Below, piece by piece: positions 33,473 to 42,600 of a DNA stretch of 64,000 nucleotides (position 1 is its first letter; every line of letters starts with the position of its first letter). Both the position numbers and the translations under genes were made by a program. A model generated the notes under the pieces. That model made no database searches, had not been told where the DNA came from, and worked only from the letters and a program-made list of their open reading frames with translations. The DNA comes from Oligoflexia bacterium (GTDB lineage Bacteria; Bdellovibrionota; Bdellovibrionia; Bdellovibrionales; Bdellovibrionaceae): assembly GCA_016861345.1 (NCBI GenBank), contig BOLD01000009.1:62001-126000 (forward strand), given 5' to 3'.

Positions 33473-33588
33473 GCCATCAATTTGCCTGACTCTTGTCAGT
33501 TTTCCATCCCTATCGGTGCAGCGTCATTGATATTTTCATTCTGATTGATAGAATATCGGAGCGATCTTGTGCGAAAGGACAACTTTTC

Positions 33589-33984
33589 ATGAATAAATTG
33601 ATTCACTGCCCAGATTTCGGACTTCTCATCTTTCGACTGTTCATTGGCCTAACAATGGCCTTTGCCCATGGAATGGGTAAGCTCCCCCCGCCAGATCAAA
33701 TGGTTCAGGGTGTTGGCGCTATGGGATTTCCGGCCGCACTCTTTTTTGCGTGGGCAGCTGCATTGAGTGAATTTGCTGGTGGAATTCTCATCGCCGTCGG
33801 ACTCTTTACCCGACACGCTGCTTTTTTCATGGGATTTACGATGACAGTGGCGGCCTTTGTCGCTCATGCAGCAGATCCTTTCCAGAAAAAAGAAATGGCT
33901 CTACTTTATTTGGTGTCTTGCCTTCTTTTATTCTTCCAGGGAGCCGGAAAATACTCAATGGATCGCATCTTTAGAAAGAAATGA
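33589..33984 (+). CDS. DoxX-family membrane protein
   Basis: The start at 33589 is chosen for AAAGGAC upstream. The 131 residues have four transmembrane helices and the DoxX signature: LLIFRLFIGLTMAFAHGMGKL, then ALSEFAGGILIAVGLFTR. Family members are linked to redox or small-molecule responses in the membrane. The HD-domain gene follows after 7 bases. Confidence 0.9.
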   Translation: MNKLIHCPDFGLLIFRLFIGLTMAFAHGMGKLPPPDQMVQGVGAMGFPAALFFAWAAALSEFAGGILIAVGLFTRHAAFFMGFTMTVAAFVAHAADPFQKKEMALLYLVSCLLLFFQGAGKYSMDRIFRKK

Positions 33985-33991
33985 GTCGACA

Positions 33992-34624
33992 ATGAATCTC
34001 GAATCCTGGGAGCGAAAATTCGAATTGAAAATCAAAGGCATCGCAACCAGCGATGATCCAGCCCACGACTTTCTTCACTTCAAACGGGTAGTGGCAACGG
34101 CAAAACAACTTTGCAACCTTGAACATGGAAATCCCGAAGTGATTATCCCTGCAGCTTGGCTTCATGACTATGTGATCGTTCCAAAAAATAGTCCCCTCAG
34201 AAGTCAGGCCTCAAGACTGTCCGCTGAAAAAGCAGTCGAGTATCTTCAATCCATTGCTTATCCCGAAAAATTTCACTCTGAAATCGCACATTGTATCGAA
34301 GGTCATAGCTTTAGTGCCAACATTGAAGTGAAAACCTTAGAGGCCAAAATCGTTCAAGATGCTGACCGACTGGATGGGCTGGGAGCTGTCGGAATTGCTC
34401 GATGTTTTGCAACTGCAGGATTGCTCAAGCGCCCTTTTTACTCTCACCAAGATCCCTTTTGTGAAACCAGAGAGCCTGATGATTTACAATTCACAGTGGA
34501 TCACTTTCACAAAAAATTATTCAAGACAGCTGAAACACTGAAAACTGAGTCCGGCCGCCGTGAGGGACAAGTGCGTGTGGAAAGAATGAAAATGTTTTTA
34601 GCCAGCCTGAAGCAGGAGATCTAA
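33992..34624 (+). CDS. HD-domain phosphohydrolase (YedJ-like)
   Basis: A 210-residue cytoplasmic protein. Metal ligands are seen in HDFLHFKRV (His near residue 24), AAWLHDYV (HD motif near 56), GHSFSA and DADRLDGLGAVGIAR. The substrate is not known; related proteins act on nucleotides. The start at 33992 is within a leader that also carries the end of the DoxX gene. Its TAA is followed immediately by the TerC ATG. Confidence 0.88.
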   Translation: MNLESWERKFELKIKGIATSDDPAHDFLHFKRVVATAKQLCNLEHGNPEVIIPAAWLHDYVIVPKNSPLRSQASRLSAEKAVEYLQSIAYPEKFHSEIAHCIEGHSFSANIEVKTLEAKIVQDADRLDGLGAVGIARCFATAGLLKRPFYSHQDPFCETREPDDLQFTVDHFHKKLFKTAETLKTESGRREGQVRVERMKMFLASLKQEI

Positions 34625-35356
34625 ATGGAATCACTTTTAACAACACAAGCTTTGATCGCCTTTTTGACTTTGTTTGCGCTCGAACTGGTTCTGGGTATTG
34701 ATAATATTATTTTCATTTCCATTCTTTCCGGAAAACTACCCAAAGACCAACAAATAAAGGCGCGAAATTTAGGCCTGACTTTAGCTGTTCTTACTCGCGT
34801 ATTATTATTACTGTCTCTGTCATGGATTATTGGGCTAACCGAACCCCTGTTTACAATTCTGGAGCAAGAAATTTCTGGTCGAGATTTAATTTTGTTAATT
34901 GGTGGTTTGTTCTTAATTGCGAAGAGCACTCATGAAATTCACCAAAAACTCGAGGCCGCAGAAGAGGTGACTGGAGCCACTGCTTCATCCAAATTTGGAT
35001 CGGTCATAGTCCAAATCTTATTGCTTGATATTGTTTTCTCTCTGGATTCTGTGATCACAGCTGTGGGAATGGTAGACCAAATCTCAATCATGATTGCTGC
35101 TGTTGTGGCTTCAACTCTGGTTATGATCTTTACTGCAAAAACAATTTCTGATTTTGTAACTGAACATCCAACGATCAAAGTTCTCGCCTTAAGTTTTCTT
35201 CTCATGATCGGTGTCAATCTGCTGGCAGAGGGCTTGGATCAACACATACCAAAGGGCTACATCTACTTTGCTATGGCCTTTTCTTTGTTCGTTGAAGTTT
35301 TGAATATACGACTGAGGAAGAAATCCAAGCCTGTTCATTTAAAACAGACTTGGTAA
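34625..35356 (+). CDS. TerC-family integral membrane protein
   Basis: A 243-residue protein with 7 or so helices and TerC hallmarks ELVLGIDNIIFISI (residues 20-33) and LDIVFSLDSVITAVGM (about 137-152), with the acidic metal-binding residues present. TerC-like proteins are linked to tellurite resistance and, in several bacteria, manganese export to secreted enzymes. AGGAG lies just upstream. No tellurite genes nearby. Confidence 0.9.
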   Translation: MESLLTTQALIAFLTLFALELVLGIDNIIFISILSGKLPKDQQIKARNLGLTLAVLTRVLLLLSLSWIIGLTEPLFTILEQEISGRDLILLIGGLFLIAKSTHEIHQKLEAAEEVTGATASSKFGSVIVQILLLDIVFSLDSVITAVGMVDQISIMIAAVVASTLVMIFTAKTISDFVTEHPTIKVLALSFLLMIGVNLLAEGLDQHIPKGYIYFAMAFSLFVEVLNIRLRKKSKPVHLKQTW

Positions 35357-35359
35357 TGA

Positions 35360-35581
35360 TTAAGCTTTATGACGGAACATGATCAGGCCATGTGAAACAT
35401 CGTAGGGAGAAACGGCTACCGTAACTCGGTCACCAACAACGATTCTAATTTTGAACCTTTTCATTTTTCCGCAAAGTCTTGCGGCTACATTGACACCATT
35501 ATCAAGGGTGACAGCATATGTGCCACCACCCCTGAGATCAGTGATCTTTCCTTCAATTTGAAGGAGATCTTCTTTAGACAT
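35360..35581 (-). CDS. infA: translation initiation factor IF-1
   Basis: A 73-residue OB-fold protein (IEGKITDLRGGGTYAVTLDNG, then MKRFKIRIVVGDRVTVAVSPYD) that binds the 30S A-site. Length matches the family. It starts 3 bases after the RRM protein's stop on the same strand, so they form an operon, unlike the usual ribosomal-operon setting. Confidence 0.95.
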   Translation of the reverse strand: MSKEDLLQIEGKITDLRGGGTYAVTLDNGVNVAARLCGKMKRFKIRIVVGDRVTVAVSPYDVSHGLIMFRHKA

Positions 35582-35584
35582 AGA

Positions 35585-35908
35585 TTAGTACTGTCGACGG
35601 AATCCGCCGCCGCCACCGCCGCCAAAACCACCACGGCCACCGCCACGAGGTCCACGATCTTCTTGAGGGCGAGCCACTGTCACACTGATTGCTCGTCCCA
35701 TGAGTTCTTTTCCATTTAATTGCTGAATGGCAGCTTCTGCAGTTGAATCATCAACCATTTCAACAAAGCCGAAACCTTTTGAACGGCCAGATTCACGATC
35801 TGTGATGACTTTTGCAGAAATAACTTCACCAACTTCAGCAAAATGGTTGTTAAGAGCGTCTGAATCTACAGAGAAAGAAAGAGATCCGACAAATAATTTA
35901 TTTTTCAT
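35585..35908 (-). CDS. glycine-rich RRM RNA-binding protein
   Basis: The start at 35908 follows AAGGAGG by 6 bases; an upstream ATG at 35941 lacks one. The 107 residues comprise an RRM (RNP2 KLFVGSLSFS; RNP1 KGFGFVEM) and a Gly/Arg tail (RGGGRGGFGGGGGGGFRR), similar to cyanobacterial Rbp and plant GRP proteins. Likely an RNA chaperone. Directly precedes infA in one operon. Confidence 0.93.
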   Translation of the reverse strand: MKNKLFVGSLSFSVDSDALNNHFAEVGEVISAKVITDRESGRSKGFGFVEMVDDSTAEAAIQQLNGKELMGRAISVTVARPQEDRGPRGGGRGGFGGGGGGGFRRQY

Positions 35909-36092
35909 TAAGAGCCTCCTTGTGGTCTTAAGGTCTACCATAGAGGCTTAACAGATATTGCAAAGGCTCAGGAATTAGACTATGAGCCGTCTTTATACAC
36001 CGATATCCAAAATACACAAGATATAACTTGAAATGAGCCGGGTTTTACATTTTTACCCGTTATTTCTTAAAAATTTTGTGTAAAATGGAAGT

Positions 36093-36656
36093 ATGGCGAA
36101 CCTAAAAACCAAGCAGCTAACAACCCCTAAAGGATTACAGGTTACTTTACGCAGCCCAATCGAGGCAGACGCAGCGGATATACTTGAGCTGATCGATAAA
36201 GTGATTGCGGAAAGAAAATATCAAGTCACAGAGCCCGGTGAATATGCTCTTAATGTTGAAGACCAAAAAAAATGGATTCAAAAAATGAGCACTGCCCCGG
36301 CAGACATTGTCATCGTTGCTGAGTTTCACAATCGAATAGTCGGCATGATCGACTTTCACCAAAATGCTCGACGTAGGCGCTTAAAACACACGGGATCTTT
36401 TGGCATGTCCGTTGTCTCTGAATATCGAGAGCACGGGATTGGAACAGTCCTCGTCGAAGAGCTTCTCAGCTGGGCCAGACTTCAACCTGAAATTGAAAAG
36501 GTCTGTCTTTCGGTTTTTTCAAACAACCCAAGAGCCATCCATCTCTATAAAAAACTTGGCTTTCATGAGGAAGGCCGACGTGTTAAAGAAATCAAGGTCG
36601 GTTCCGATGAATATTGGGATGAGATTTTGATGTTCAAAATGGTCAAACAAAGATGA
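36093..36656 (+). CDS. GNAT-family N-acetyltransferase
   Basis: A 187-residue acetyltransferase with GIGTVLVEELLSWAR (acetyl-CoA loop) and the RAIHLYKKLGFHEEGRR motif of RimJ/RimL-like GNATs. TAAAAT ends 6 bases before the ATG, so transcription may begin at or next to the start codon (leaderless). Overlaps the next gene by 4 bases (ATGA). The acceptor is unknown. Confidence 0.9.
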   Translation: MANLKTKQLTTPKGLQVTLRSPIEADAADILELIDKVIAERKYQVTEPGEYALNVEDQKKWIQKMSTAPADIVIVAEFHNRIVGMIDFHQNARRRRLKHTGSFGMSVVSEYREHGIGTVLVEELLSWARLQPEIEKVCLSVFSNNPRAIHLYKKLGFHEEGRRVKEIKVGSDEYWDEILMFKMVKQR

Positions 36657-37315
36657 ACCATCCTATTTTCGAAGAAATCAAAAATATTTTAGCCACTCGT
36701 CCAAATGATTATGCCAGTTCAAAGGACCGATCCCAGCTTATTGATGATCGAATTGGCTTTGATTACACAAAAACTGAAGCTCGAGTCGCTGCCAGAAAGA
36801 CTGCCCATCAAACATGGACACATATATCCGTGCAGGGATTTCAAACTCCCTATTCGGAACTAAAAGAAATGATTCACTCACTTGGGATAGTCGATGATCC
36901 CATGAAATGGTGTGATTTGGGAGCAGGATATGGCCGGTTGGCAATTGCTCTTGGATGCTATCGTCCACAAGATATTTTTTTAGGATTTGAAGTTGATCCT
37001 GATCGAGTTGAAGAGGGAAATCGAATATTGACTCATTTGGGTCTTTTGAACGCAAAGCTCAGTCAGGCAGATATTTCCTCACCTGATTTTCATATTCCAG
37101 ACGCAGATGTTTATTTTATTTATGATTTTGGACACCAAGAGGCTGTCGACAAAATTTTACGAGATCTCAAGGATCGAGCATTAAAGCAAAAAGTGGCCGT
37201 CATCGGAAGAGGCCGCGGGGTGCGAAACTGGATCAGTCTTCATCACCCCTGGCTTGGGCAAGTCATAAGACCAGATCATCATCTGACTTGGTCTTATTAC
37301 CAATCACAAAATTAA
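36653..37315 (+). CDS. class I SAM-dependent methyltransferase-like protein
   Basis: A 220-residue protein with a Rossmann SAM-binding site, CDLGAGYGRLAIALG (about residues 88-102) and IFLGFEVDPDRVEEG after it. Then DVYFIYDFGHQEAV, an atypical motif-IV-like stretch. The acceptor is not recognised. It overlaps the GNAT gene and should be co-transcribed. Confidence 0.8.
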   Translation: MNHPIFEEIKNILATRPNDYASSKDRSQLIDDRIGFDYTKTEARVAARKTAHQTWTHISVQGFQTPYSELKEMIHSLGIVDDPMKWCDLGAGYGRLAIALGCYRPQDIFLGFEVDPDRVEEGNRILTHLGLLNAKLSQADISSPDFHIPDADVYFIYDFGHQEAVDKILRDLKDRALKQKVAVIGRGRGVRNWISLHHPWLGQVIRPDHHLTWSYYQSQN

Positions 37316-37316
37316 A

Positions 37317-37841
37317 TTACTTCTTTGCCTTCTCAGGTGGAAGAAGAACTGTGTCAATTACGTAAACCATTCCGTTTGATGCTTTGATCGCAGCAAGAAC
37401 ATTTGCGCCACCTACAGTCAGCTTACCATTTTTAACAGCAATCTTAACTTTGTCGCCGTTTGCTTGGTCAAGTTCACTTCCATCCATCATGTTGAGGATG
37501 TTCTCTGTGAAAACACCCACAGCAACGTGATGCTCTAGGATATTTCTTAAAACAGCCTTTTTCTCTGGCTTCACAAGACCTTCAACAGTACCTTTTGGAA
37601 GTTTGTCGAAAGCAGCATTTGTTGGTGCAAATACTGTGAAGGGACCAGGGTTCGCAAGAACGTCAACATAGTCTGCAGCTTTTAAAGCAGTAACTAATGT
37701 TGTGTGGTCTTTTGAGCCAACAGCGATTTGAACGATGTCCTTTTGAGAAACACCATCGCTGATAGCTTGTTTGCCCGCCTCAGATACAACTGGTAGCAGG
37801 ATGGGTAGTGCTAGTGTTAGAACGATTTTTGCTATAGACAT
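37317..37841 (-). CDS. secreted fasciclin-domain protein
   Basis: A 174-residue protein with a signal peptide (to SEA, residue 22) and a single FAS1 domain: VDVLANPGPFTVFAPTNAAF (about 58-77), LRNILEHHVA and AIKASNGMVYVIDTVLLP at the end. FAS1 domains act as adhesion or ligand-binding modules. Its C-terminus has PPEKAKK. Ends 2 bases from the methyltransferase gene. Confidence 0.93.
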   Translation of the reverse strand: MSIAKIVLTLALPILLPVVSEAGKQAISDGVSQKDIVQIAVGSKDHTTLVTALKAADYVDVLANPGPFTVFAPTNAAFDKLPKGTVEGLVKPEKKAVLRNILEHHVAVGVFTENILNMMDGSELDQANGDKVKIAVKNGKLTVGGANVLAAIKASNGMVYVIDTVLLPPEKAKK

Positions 37842-37886
37842 TTTTAATTCCTCCGTATGTCTTATTTTTTGTAAACTTAATCAAAA

Positions 37887-38384
37887 TTACATCGCGCCTT
37901 CGCCGAGCATATAATGCTCTCGCATGATTCTACGGAAATATTCCGCAGTTTCCTTGTTTCGACCAATAATCTTTTGAGCCTCGTCCATGGATTTGAGCAT
38001 AAGGTCGAGGCGCTTCTTATCGAGATCGATCACTTTTTTCTTTAAAATATTAATTTCTTTCTGAGTTGCAACCGGGCTAACCATGGCTTCAAATAAAGCT
38101 CCCTTTGTTTTACCTAATTCTGTCTTCATCACAATTGCGTCAGCGTAGGTTTTGGAAACGACTTCATTGAGTTTAATCTTTTGAGCTTCGGTCAAACCCG
38201 GAGCATTTAAAAAAGCCTCATGCCCTTTCTGTGCAATATCGCCTGGCTTGTTGAGTGGCTTTTCCGCTTGAATTTGTTTTTCAACTTTTTGTTCAACACT
38301 TTCCTCTTTTTGTGTTGAAGAGCATGAAGCCATAAGAGCGCAGGCACTAAGTGCCAAAACAGTATTTATGAAATATTTGAACAT
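37887..38384 (-). CDS. helical lipoprotein (Spy/LTXXQ-like)
   Basis: The start at 38384 (MFKYFINTV) follows AGGGG by 7 bases. Lipobox LMASC (Cys near 20). The 165 residues are mostly helical with GLTEAQKIKLNEVVSKTYADAI, similar to the LTXXQ helix of Spy/CpxP, and a C-terminal helical region (YFRRIMREHY). A periplasmic chaperone role is possible; similarity is weak. Confidence 0.72.
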   Translation of the reverse strand: MFKYFINTVLALSACALMASCSSTQKEESVEQKVEKQIQAEKPLNKPGDIAQKGHEAFLNAPGLTEAQKIKLNEVVSKTYADAIVMKTELGKTKGALFEAMVSPVATQKEINILKKKVIDLDKKRLDLMLKSMDEAQKIIGRNKETAEYFRRIMREHYMLGEGAM

Positions 38385-38547
38385 CGAAAACCCCTGCATG
38401 AAAACTTATCCGTAACGATCTCGATTCTATTTGAATATTTAAAGGGATGTCATCCTGAATATATAATGACAGTTTGAATATCACCTTAAGATGGGACAAA
38501 GATTCCCATAGTTGACCAGCCCTTGCCTGAACGGCATATTGTGTCAC

Positions 38548-38931
38548 ATGGAATGGATTGTTTTGTTCTCTCGAATATTACTGGGTACCCAGCTTCTCTT
38601 CTGGGGACTTAACGGCTTTTTTCATTTTTACCCCCTGCCCAAACAGAGCGAAAAACTAGAACGATTTATACAAACCATCGTCGAGGTCGGATTTATTATG
38701 CCCTTCGTAAAGGTCACTGAAATCATCGGTGGTCTATTCTTAATATTCGATCTGTACGTTCTCGTGACTCTATTCCTTTTGGGCCCCATTATTTTTGTTA
38801 TCTGCATAGCCCAATACCGACTGAACTTTCAAAAAGGTTGGACGGTCATCCTTGGACTTTCTCTGCCCTATCTCGTTATTTTTTTCTCAAAAGTAAATCT
38901 GCTCACTGCCTTCTTAGACCAACAATATTAA
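38548..38931 (+). CDS. DoxX-like membrane protein
   Basis: A 127-residue protein from the ATG at 38548 (no clear ribosome-binding site). Four helices; opening SRILLGTQLLFWGLNGFFHF, then KVTEIIGGLFLIFDLYVL, are DoxX-like. Not the same subgroup as the gene at 33.6 kb. Its stop overlaps the convergent M28 peptidase stop by 4 bases. Confidence 0.8.
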   Translation: MEWIVLFSRILLGTQLLFWGLNGFFHFYPLPKQSEKLERFIQTIVEVGFIMPFVKVTEIIGGLFLIFDLYVLVTLFLLGPIIFVICIAQYRLNFQKGWTVILGLSLPYLVIFFSKVNLLTAFLDQQY

Positions 38932-40184
38932 TAGGGCTGCCGAAGGTCTGAGTTTCCAAGGTCGAGCGCAAACACCACCGCAATTTTTGAAAACACCGCA
39001 GAATGTCTAAAGCTGCTCTGATTTGTAATGAGGTCCTGGGGAGTATGAATATTTTTGTTCATAGTCCTTGTCGTGGCCTCAAACGGAAGCACGGTTGGAA
39101 AACCTTTGCGATACCATGAAGCATGGTCAGAACAACCGTATCCACACTCATCATTCACAAGTCGAACTTTTAAATACTGCTCATTCATGGCAACAAAGTA
39201 ATCTCGTAGCCAAGCACTTGTGAAATCCTGGACGTTTCCGATTACAAACTCTCCCTCACCTGGGAAGAGAGTCATATCTAGCTGAAGCACGCCAACAACA
39301 TCTTTCTTCTGCTGTTTGTATGTGTCCGCAATCTCAGCCGAGCCTAAAAGCCCCGACTCTTCGCCTGCATACCAGAAAAACTCGATTGATCGCTCAGGCT
39401 GAGCCTTTGTTAACACAATTCGTAGGGCCTCCAGGACATTGGCAGACCCAGATGCGTTATCATCGGCGCCAGGAGCTTTACCACTACCGCCCCAGCCGCT
39501 GATTGAATCAAGATGACCACCAATGACAACAATCTCATTTGGCTTTGATTTTCCCTCGATATGAACACGAATTGACTTCTGTGGAGTTGAGCGATGAGAA
39601 ATGAGATCCACTTGCACAGGATAGGGAGCTGTTTGGACAAGGTTATCTAATTTTTCTTTCAAGGCGATGACGTGATTGTTGGGTTGAGCTGCCTTATTGT
39701 ATCGAGAAGGAAATTGCGACAGCCAAGTAACCCAATTGCGCAACTCGTCCTCACTGACTTGAGTGATGGCCTCTGTAATTTCAGGCTTCGCCTGCACACG
39801 CACACTGGCAAAAGGCGCTATCATATATTGAAGGTTTTTTGAATGAACGGCTTGCAAATCAGAAAGCATACCCTGAACTTGCATGACAGAAATATCTTGC
39901 ATGTTCTCAAGTGATTCAAAGGAGCCACATTTACCTAAGATGTGAGATGATTGGTGAAGCTGCTCTTCCATTGCTGGTGTTAGATAGGCAAAACCAATGT
40001 TTAATTTTTCATCTGTATAAAGCGTGGGAATCTGTAGAGCCTTGAGTGCAGTTAAATCTGCAAGTACCGGCTTGACCCCTGCATTTGACATTGGTCCATG
40101 GGCATGGACCAAGCTTCGAGAAAGAATAATGGCAACAAAAAACGAAATGGCGTTAATCACGAACGCGATCAAAAATTTTCTCAT
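38928..40184 (-). CDS. secreted M28-family aminopeptidase
   Basis: Start at 40184: AAGGA lies 8 bases upstream of this ATG, whereas the ATG at 40193 is too close to it. The 418 residues have an N-terminal signal anchor and the M28 zinc set: GGHLDSISGWGG (first His and Asp), APGADDNASGSANVLEALR (bridging Asp), FFWYAGEESGLLGS (Glu/Glu), later QLDMTLFPGEG and CGYGCSDHASW (last His). A central glycine-rich metal site typical of leucine aminopeptidases. Acts in the periplasm or outside. Confidence 0.93.
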   Translation of the reverse strand: MRKFLIAFVINAISFFVAIILSRSLVHAHGPMSNAGVKPVLADLTALKALQIPTLYTDEKLNIGFAYLTPAMEEQLHQSSHILGKCGSFESLENMQDISVMQVQGMLSDLQAVHSKNLQYMIAPFASVRVQAKPEITEAITQVSEDELRNWVTWLSQFPSRYNKAAQPNNHVIALKEKLDNLVQTAPYPVQVDLISHRSTPQKSIRVHIEGKSKPNEIVVIGGHLDSISGWGGSGKAPGADDNASGSANVLEALRIVLTKAQPERSIEFFWYAGEESGLLGSAEIADTYKQQKKDVVGVLQLDMTLFPGEGEFVIGNVQDFTSAWLRDYFVAMNEQYLKVRLVNDECGYGCSDHASWYRKGFPTVLPFEATTRTMNKNIHTPQDLITNQSSFRHSAVFSKIAVVFALDLGNSDLRQPY

Positions 40185-40318
40185 GGTGGACATCCTTGTC
40201 TAAGTCTGCCCATATTCTACACTGAAATTGATGAGAACCCTGGATAATATTATTTTATGAGGATGATTAGTTGACCGATTGCAGTAAGACCTTGGGCCAG
40301 AAGACACACTGAAAAAAA

Positions 40319-40831
40319 TCAGTCCTGAATGCCGCAATCCACGACCTGATAGTTCATACTCATGATCTGCGAGCGGCCGTCAATATCAAGATAAAGTGAA
40401 ACTTTGATTGTCTGAAACTTTCCAGCAAAGGACTCATCTGTTACCCGAGATGAATACACTCCGTAGGGATGAACTTTGACGCCGTTAAGTTCGTAAACCG
40501 AGGTCCCACCAAAACATGAGAAAATCTCACGATCATGAAATTTACAACTCTCCATTGGCCAAGAAAATAACCAATACTCAGGAAGCTTCGTCAGTAAACC
40601 AGCTCGCTCTGTTAAAGTTGTCAAATCATAGCTTGTCACTAGTCCATCGTGTATCGGCATATATTGAATGCCATTGTGGTGAACGACTTGAACATCCATC
40701 AAATTGCCATTAGCTGATAGGGCAATTGACGTTGTTGGAAACTCAGTCATGCACAAATACTGCGAAAATTTGGCATGGCTCAAGGACGAGCTAATTAAAA
40801 TGAAAATGAATACTGAGACAAACTGAAACAT
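40319..40831 (-). CDS. secreted protein of unknown function
   Basis: The start at 40831 has AGGA 7 bases upstream; a GTG at 40837 is alternative. The 170 residues begin with a signal peptide (to LSHA). It has four cysteines (MESCKFHDREIFSCFGG) that may form disulphides. Not recognised. Ends 12 bases from the methyltransferase gene, which lies upstream on the same strand. Confidence 0.72.
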   Translation of the reverse strand: MFQFVSVFIFILISSSLSHAKFSQYLCMTEFPTTSIALSANGNLMDVQVVHHNGIQYMPIHDGLVTSYDLTTLTERAGLLTKLPEYWLFSWPMESCKFHDREIFSCFGGTSVYELNGVKVHPYGVYSSRVTDESFAGKFQTIKVSLYLDIDGRSQIMSMNYQVVDCGIQD

Positions 40832-40849
40832 GCTCACATCCTAGCCTAT

Positions 40850-41767
40850 TTATTTGTGTGGCTCAATAACAAAGCAATGATGAATCTTTTGGTCATGAAA
40901 ATCGATGGGGATAGTTGCCTTTGTAATATCAGCTACTTTGTGCGTTGAATAAATTTTTTCAGATAATTTAAATTTTCGCTTATTGTTAGAGAAATAAAGG
41001 CGACCTTGAGGATTGAGCATCTTTACACAAGACTCAACCAAAAAATCTTGATCCTGCTCGACCTCGAAAGCTCGGTCCATTCTCTTGGAGTTTGAAAATG
41101 TTGGAGGATCGAGAAAAATCAAATCAAATTTCTCCTTTTCTGAAAAGCTCTCAAGATATTCCAATGCATTCATTTGAATGAATTGATGATTGCCCAGCTC
41201 AATTTGATTCAGCTTAAAATTATCTTGAGCCCAGGTCGTGTAGGTCGCCGACATGTCGACACTGGTCGTCTGAGCTCCGCCCAGTGCTGCAAAAACACTG
41301 ACTGCCCCGGTATAAGAAAATAAATTTAAAAAACGCTTTCCTTGGGCTTCTTTAAATATTTTCTGTCGCATTGGGCGATGATCCAAAAAAAGCCCTGTGT
41401 CGAGATAGTCATACAAATTCACATAAAACTGCGCCTGAGACTCGCGCACGACCAATCGCTCATTTCTTTCTGAAAGCTTCTCGTATTGAAGTTGACCCTT
41501 TTGGCGGTCACGGTCCTTCACAATGATGTGATCCGCAGAGCATTGAAAAAGTGACTGAAGAGCCTCGAGCAACTCGGGTCGATGATTTTTCTTTTGATCA
41601 ATCCAATCATTCGACTTGTCGTAGACAACAAAAAAATCGATATAACGATCCACAATGTACGGAAACTCAGGAATATCTCGATCATAAAGCCGATAGGCTT
41701 CGATTTGATGCCTCTCCGCCCAGGATTTTAGCTTTTTATAATTTTTTTCAAGGCGATTTCGAATCAT
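40850..41767 (-). CDS. RlmK/RlmI-like 23S rRNA methyltransferase
   Basis: A 305-residue SAM-dependent methyltransferase matching the C-terminal (RlmK) half of RlmL: DYLDTGLFLDHRPMRQ (about 136-151), FLNLFSYTGAVSVFAALGGA (SAM site), VDMSATYTTWAQDNFKLNQ and FDLIFLDPPTFSNSKRM. RlmK makes m7G2069 in 23S rRNA. Only the RlmK half is present, so it is a stand-alone version. Confidence 0.88.
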   Translation of the reverse strand: MIRNRLEKNYKKLKSWAERHQIEAYRLYDRDIPEFPYIVDRYIDFFVVYDKSNDWIDQKKNHRPELLEALQSLFQCSADHIIVKDRDRQKGQLQYEKLSERNERLVVRESQAQFYVNLYDYLDTGLFLDHRPMRQKIFKEAQGKRFLNLFSYTGAVSVFAALGGAQTTSVDMSATYTTWAQDNFKLNQIELGNHQFIQMNALEYLESFSEKEKFDLIFLDPPTFSNSKRMDRAFEVEQDQDFLVESCVKMLNPQGRLYFSNNKRKFKLSEKIYSTHKVADITKATIPIDFHDQKIHHCFVIEPHK

Positions 41768-41807
41768 CCACTAGACATATATTGGAAGACATTTAAACTC
41801 AACTCAA

Positions 41808-42596
41808 ATGGACATCTCACTGAATAAACTGCTTGAAAAATACCATCAATCCCACGATCTCGCCTGGGTCGAGGATCAAAATAAGATCTATTATTCTCTT
41901 ATCCAAAAGAACTACCCCGGCCCCTCCTCTGCCGCTGTGAAACTGATCCAAGGCATTTTTGACCAGTTTATTGATCATTCCTTTTTTATTCTGCGAAATC
42001 GAATATTCACAACAGCCATTGAAAATGAACTTGATCGATCAATCGTCAAGTTGGCGGCTAAGCGAATCTCTTTTAACGTTCATCAGGCGCCAGTAGCGAG
42101 CAAAGGATTAGTTCAAATCATGAAAGATACAGATCTACTTGTGAGTGCTCACTTGGAAAAACCTATTGTCCAATTGCCAACTCAAGTTCAATCCCATGAA
42201 CAGGCCGCCACATTTATACAAAACTTAGCCCTGCAGGTCCCCCGAGGAGAAGTTCTTCATGATATCAATCGCCCGATCGGAGCCATTCTAACTGACGGGA
42301 ATGGAAAAATTCTTGAGTACTCGACAAATTCAAATATGAAAAATAAAACCCTACATGCCGAAGTCGTCTTGATGCAAGACTACTACCGGCAGTCCGCAGC
42401 GCTTCTGCCGTCTTGTTCAAAGATTTATGTGACTTTAAAGCCATGTAAAATGTGTGCAGCGATGATTCACAAAATGATGCCGGCTGAGAATTCAATTGAA
42501 GTTTATTACTTAGAAAATGATCCCGGTGCTTTAGCTCAGAACACCATTCTTGAGAAAAATAGTGTTCTGAAAAAACTGCATTCATTGGAGCGCTAA
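41808..42596 (+). CDS. Bd3614-like deaminase-fold protein
   Basis: A 262-residue protein with a helical N-terminal part (about 1-145) and a C-terminal deaminase fold: HAE at 183-185 and PC-x-x-C (Pro212, Cys213, Cys216), the zinc and proton-shuttle residues, all intact. This two-part layout fits the Bd3614 family (Bdellovibrio), whose substrate (nucleobase in RNA, DNA or free) is not established. No ribosome-binding site is obvious before the ATG. Probably cytoplasmic. Confidence 0.85.
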   Translation: MDISLNKLLEKYHQSHDLAWVEDQNKIYYSLIQKNYPGPSSAAVKLIQGIFDQFIDHSFFILRNRIFTTAIENELDRSIVKLAAKRISFNVHQAPVASKGLVQIMKDTDLLVSAHLEKPIVQLPTQVQSHEQAATFIQNLALQVPRGEVLHDINRPIGAILTDGNGKILEYSTNSNMKNKTLHAEVVLMQDYYRQSAALLPSCSKIYVTLKPCKMCAAMIHKMMPAENSIEVYYLENDPGALAQNTILEKNSVLKKLHSLER

Positions 42597-42600
42597 AACA

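Noticed and set aside
33857-33991. N-terminal extension of the HD-domain protein
   Set aside because: It overlaps the DoxX gene in another frame; the homologous part begins at 33992.
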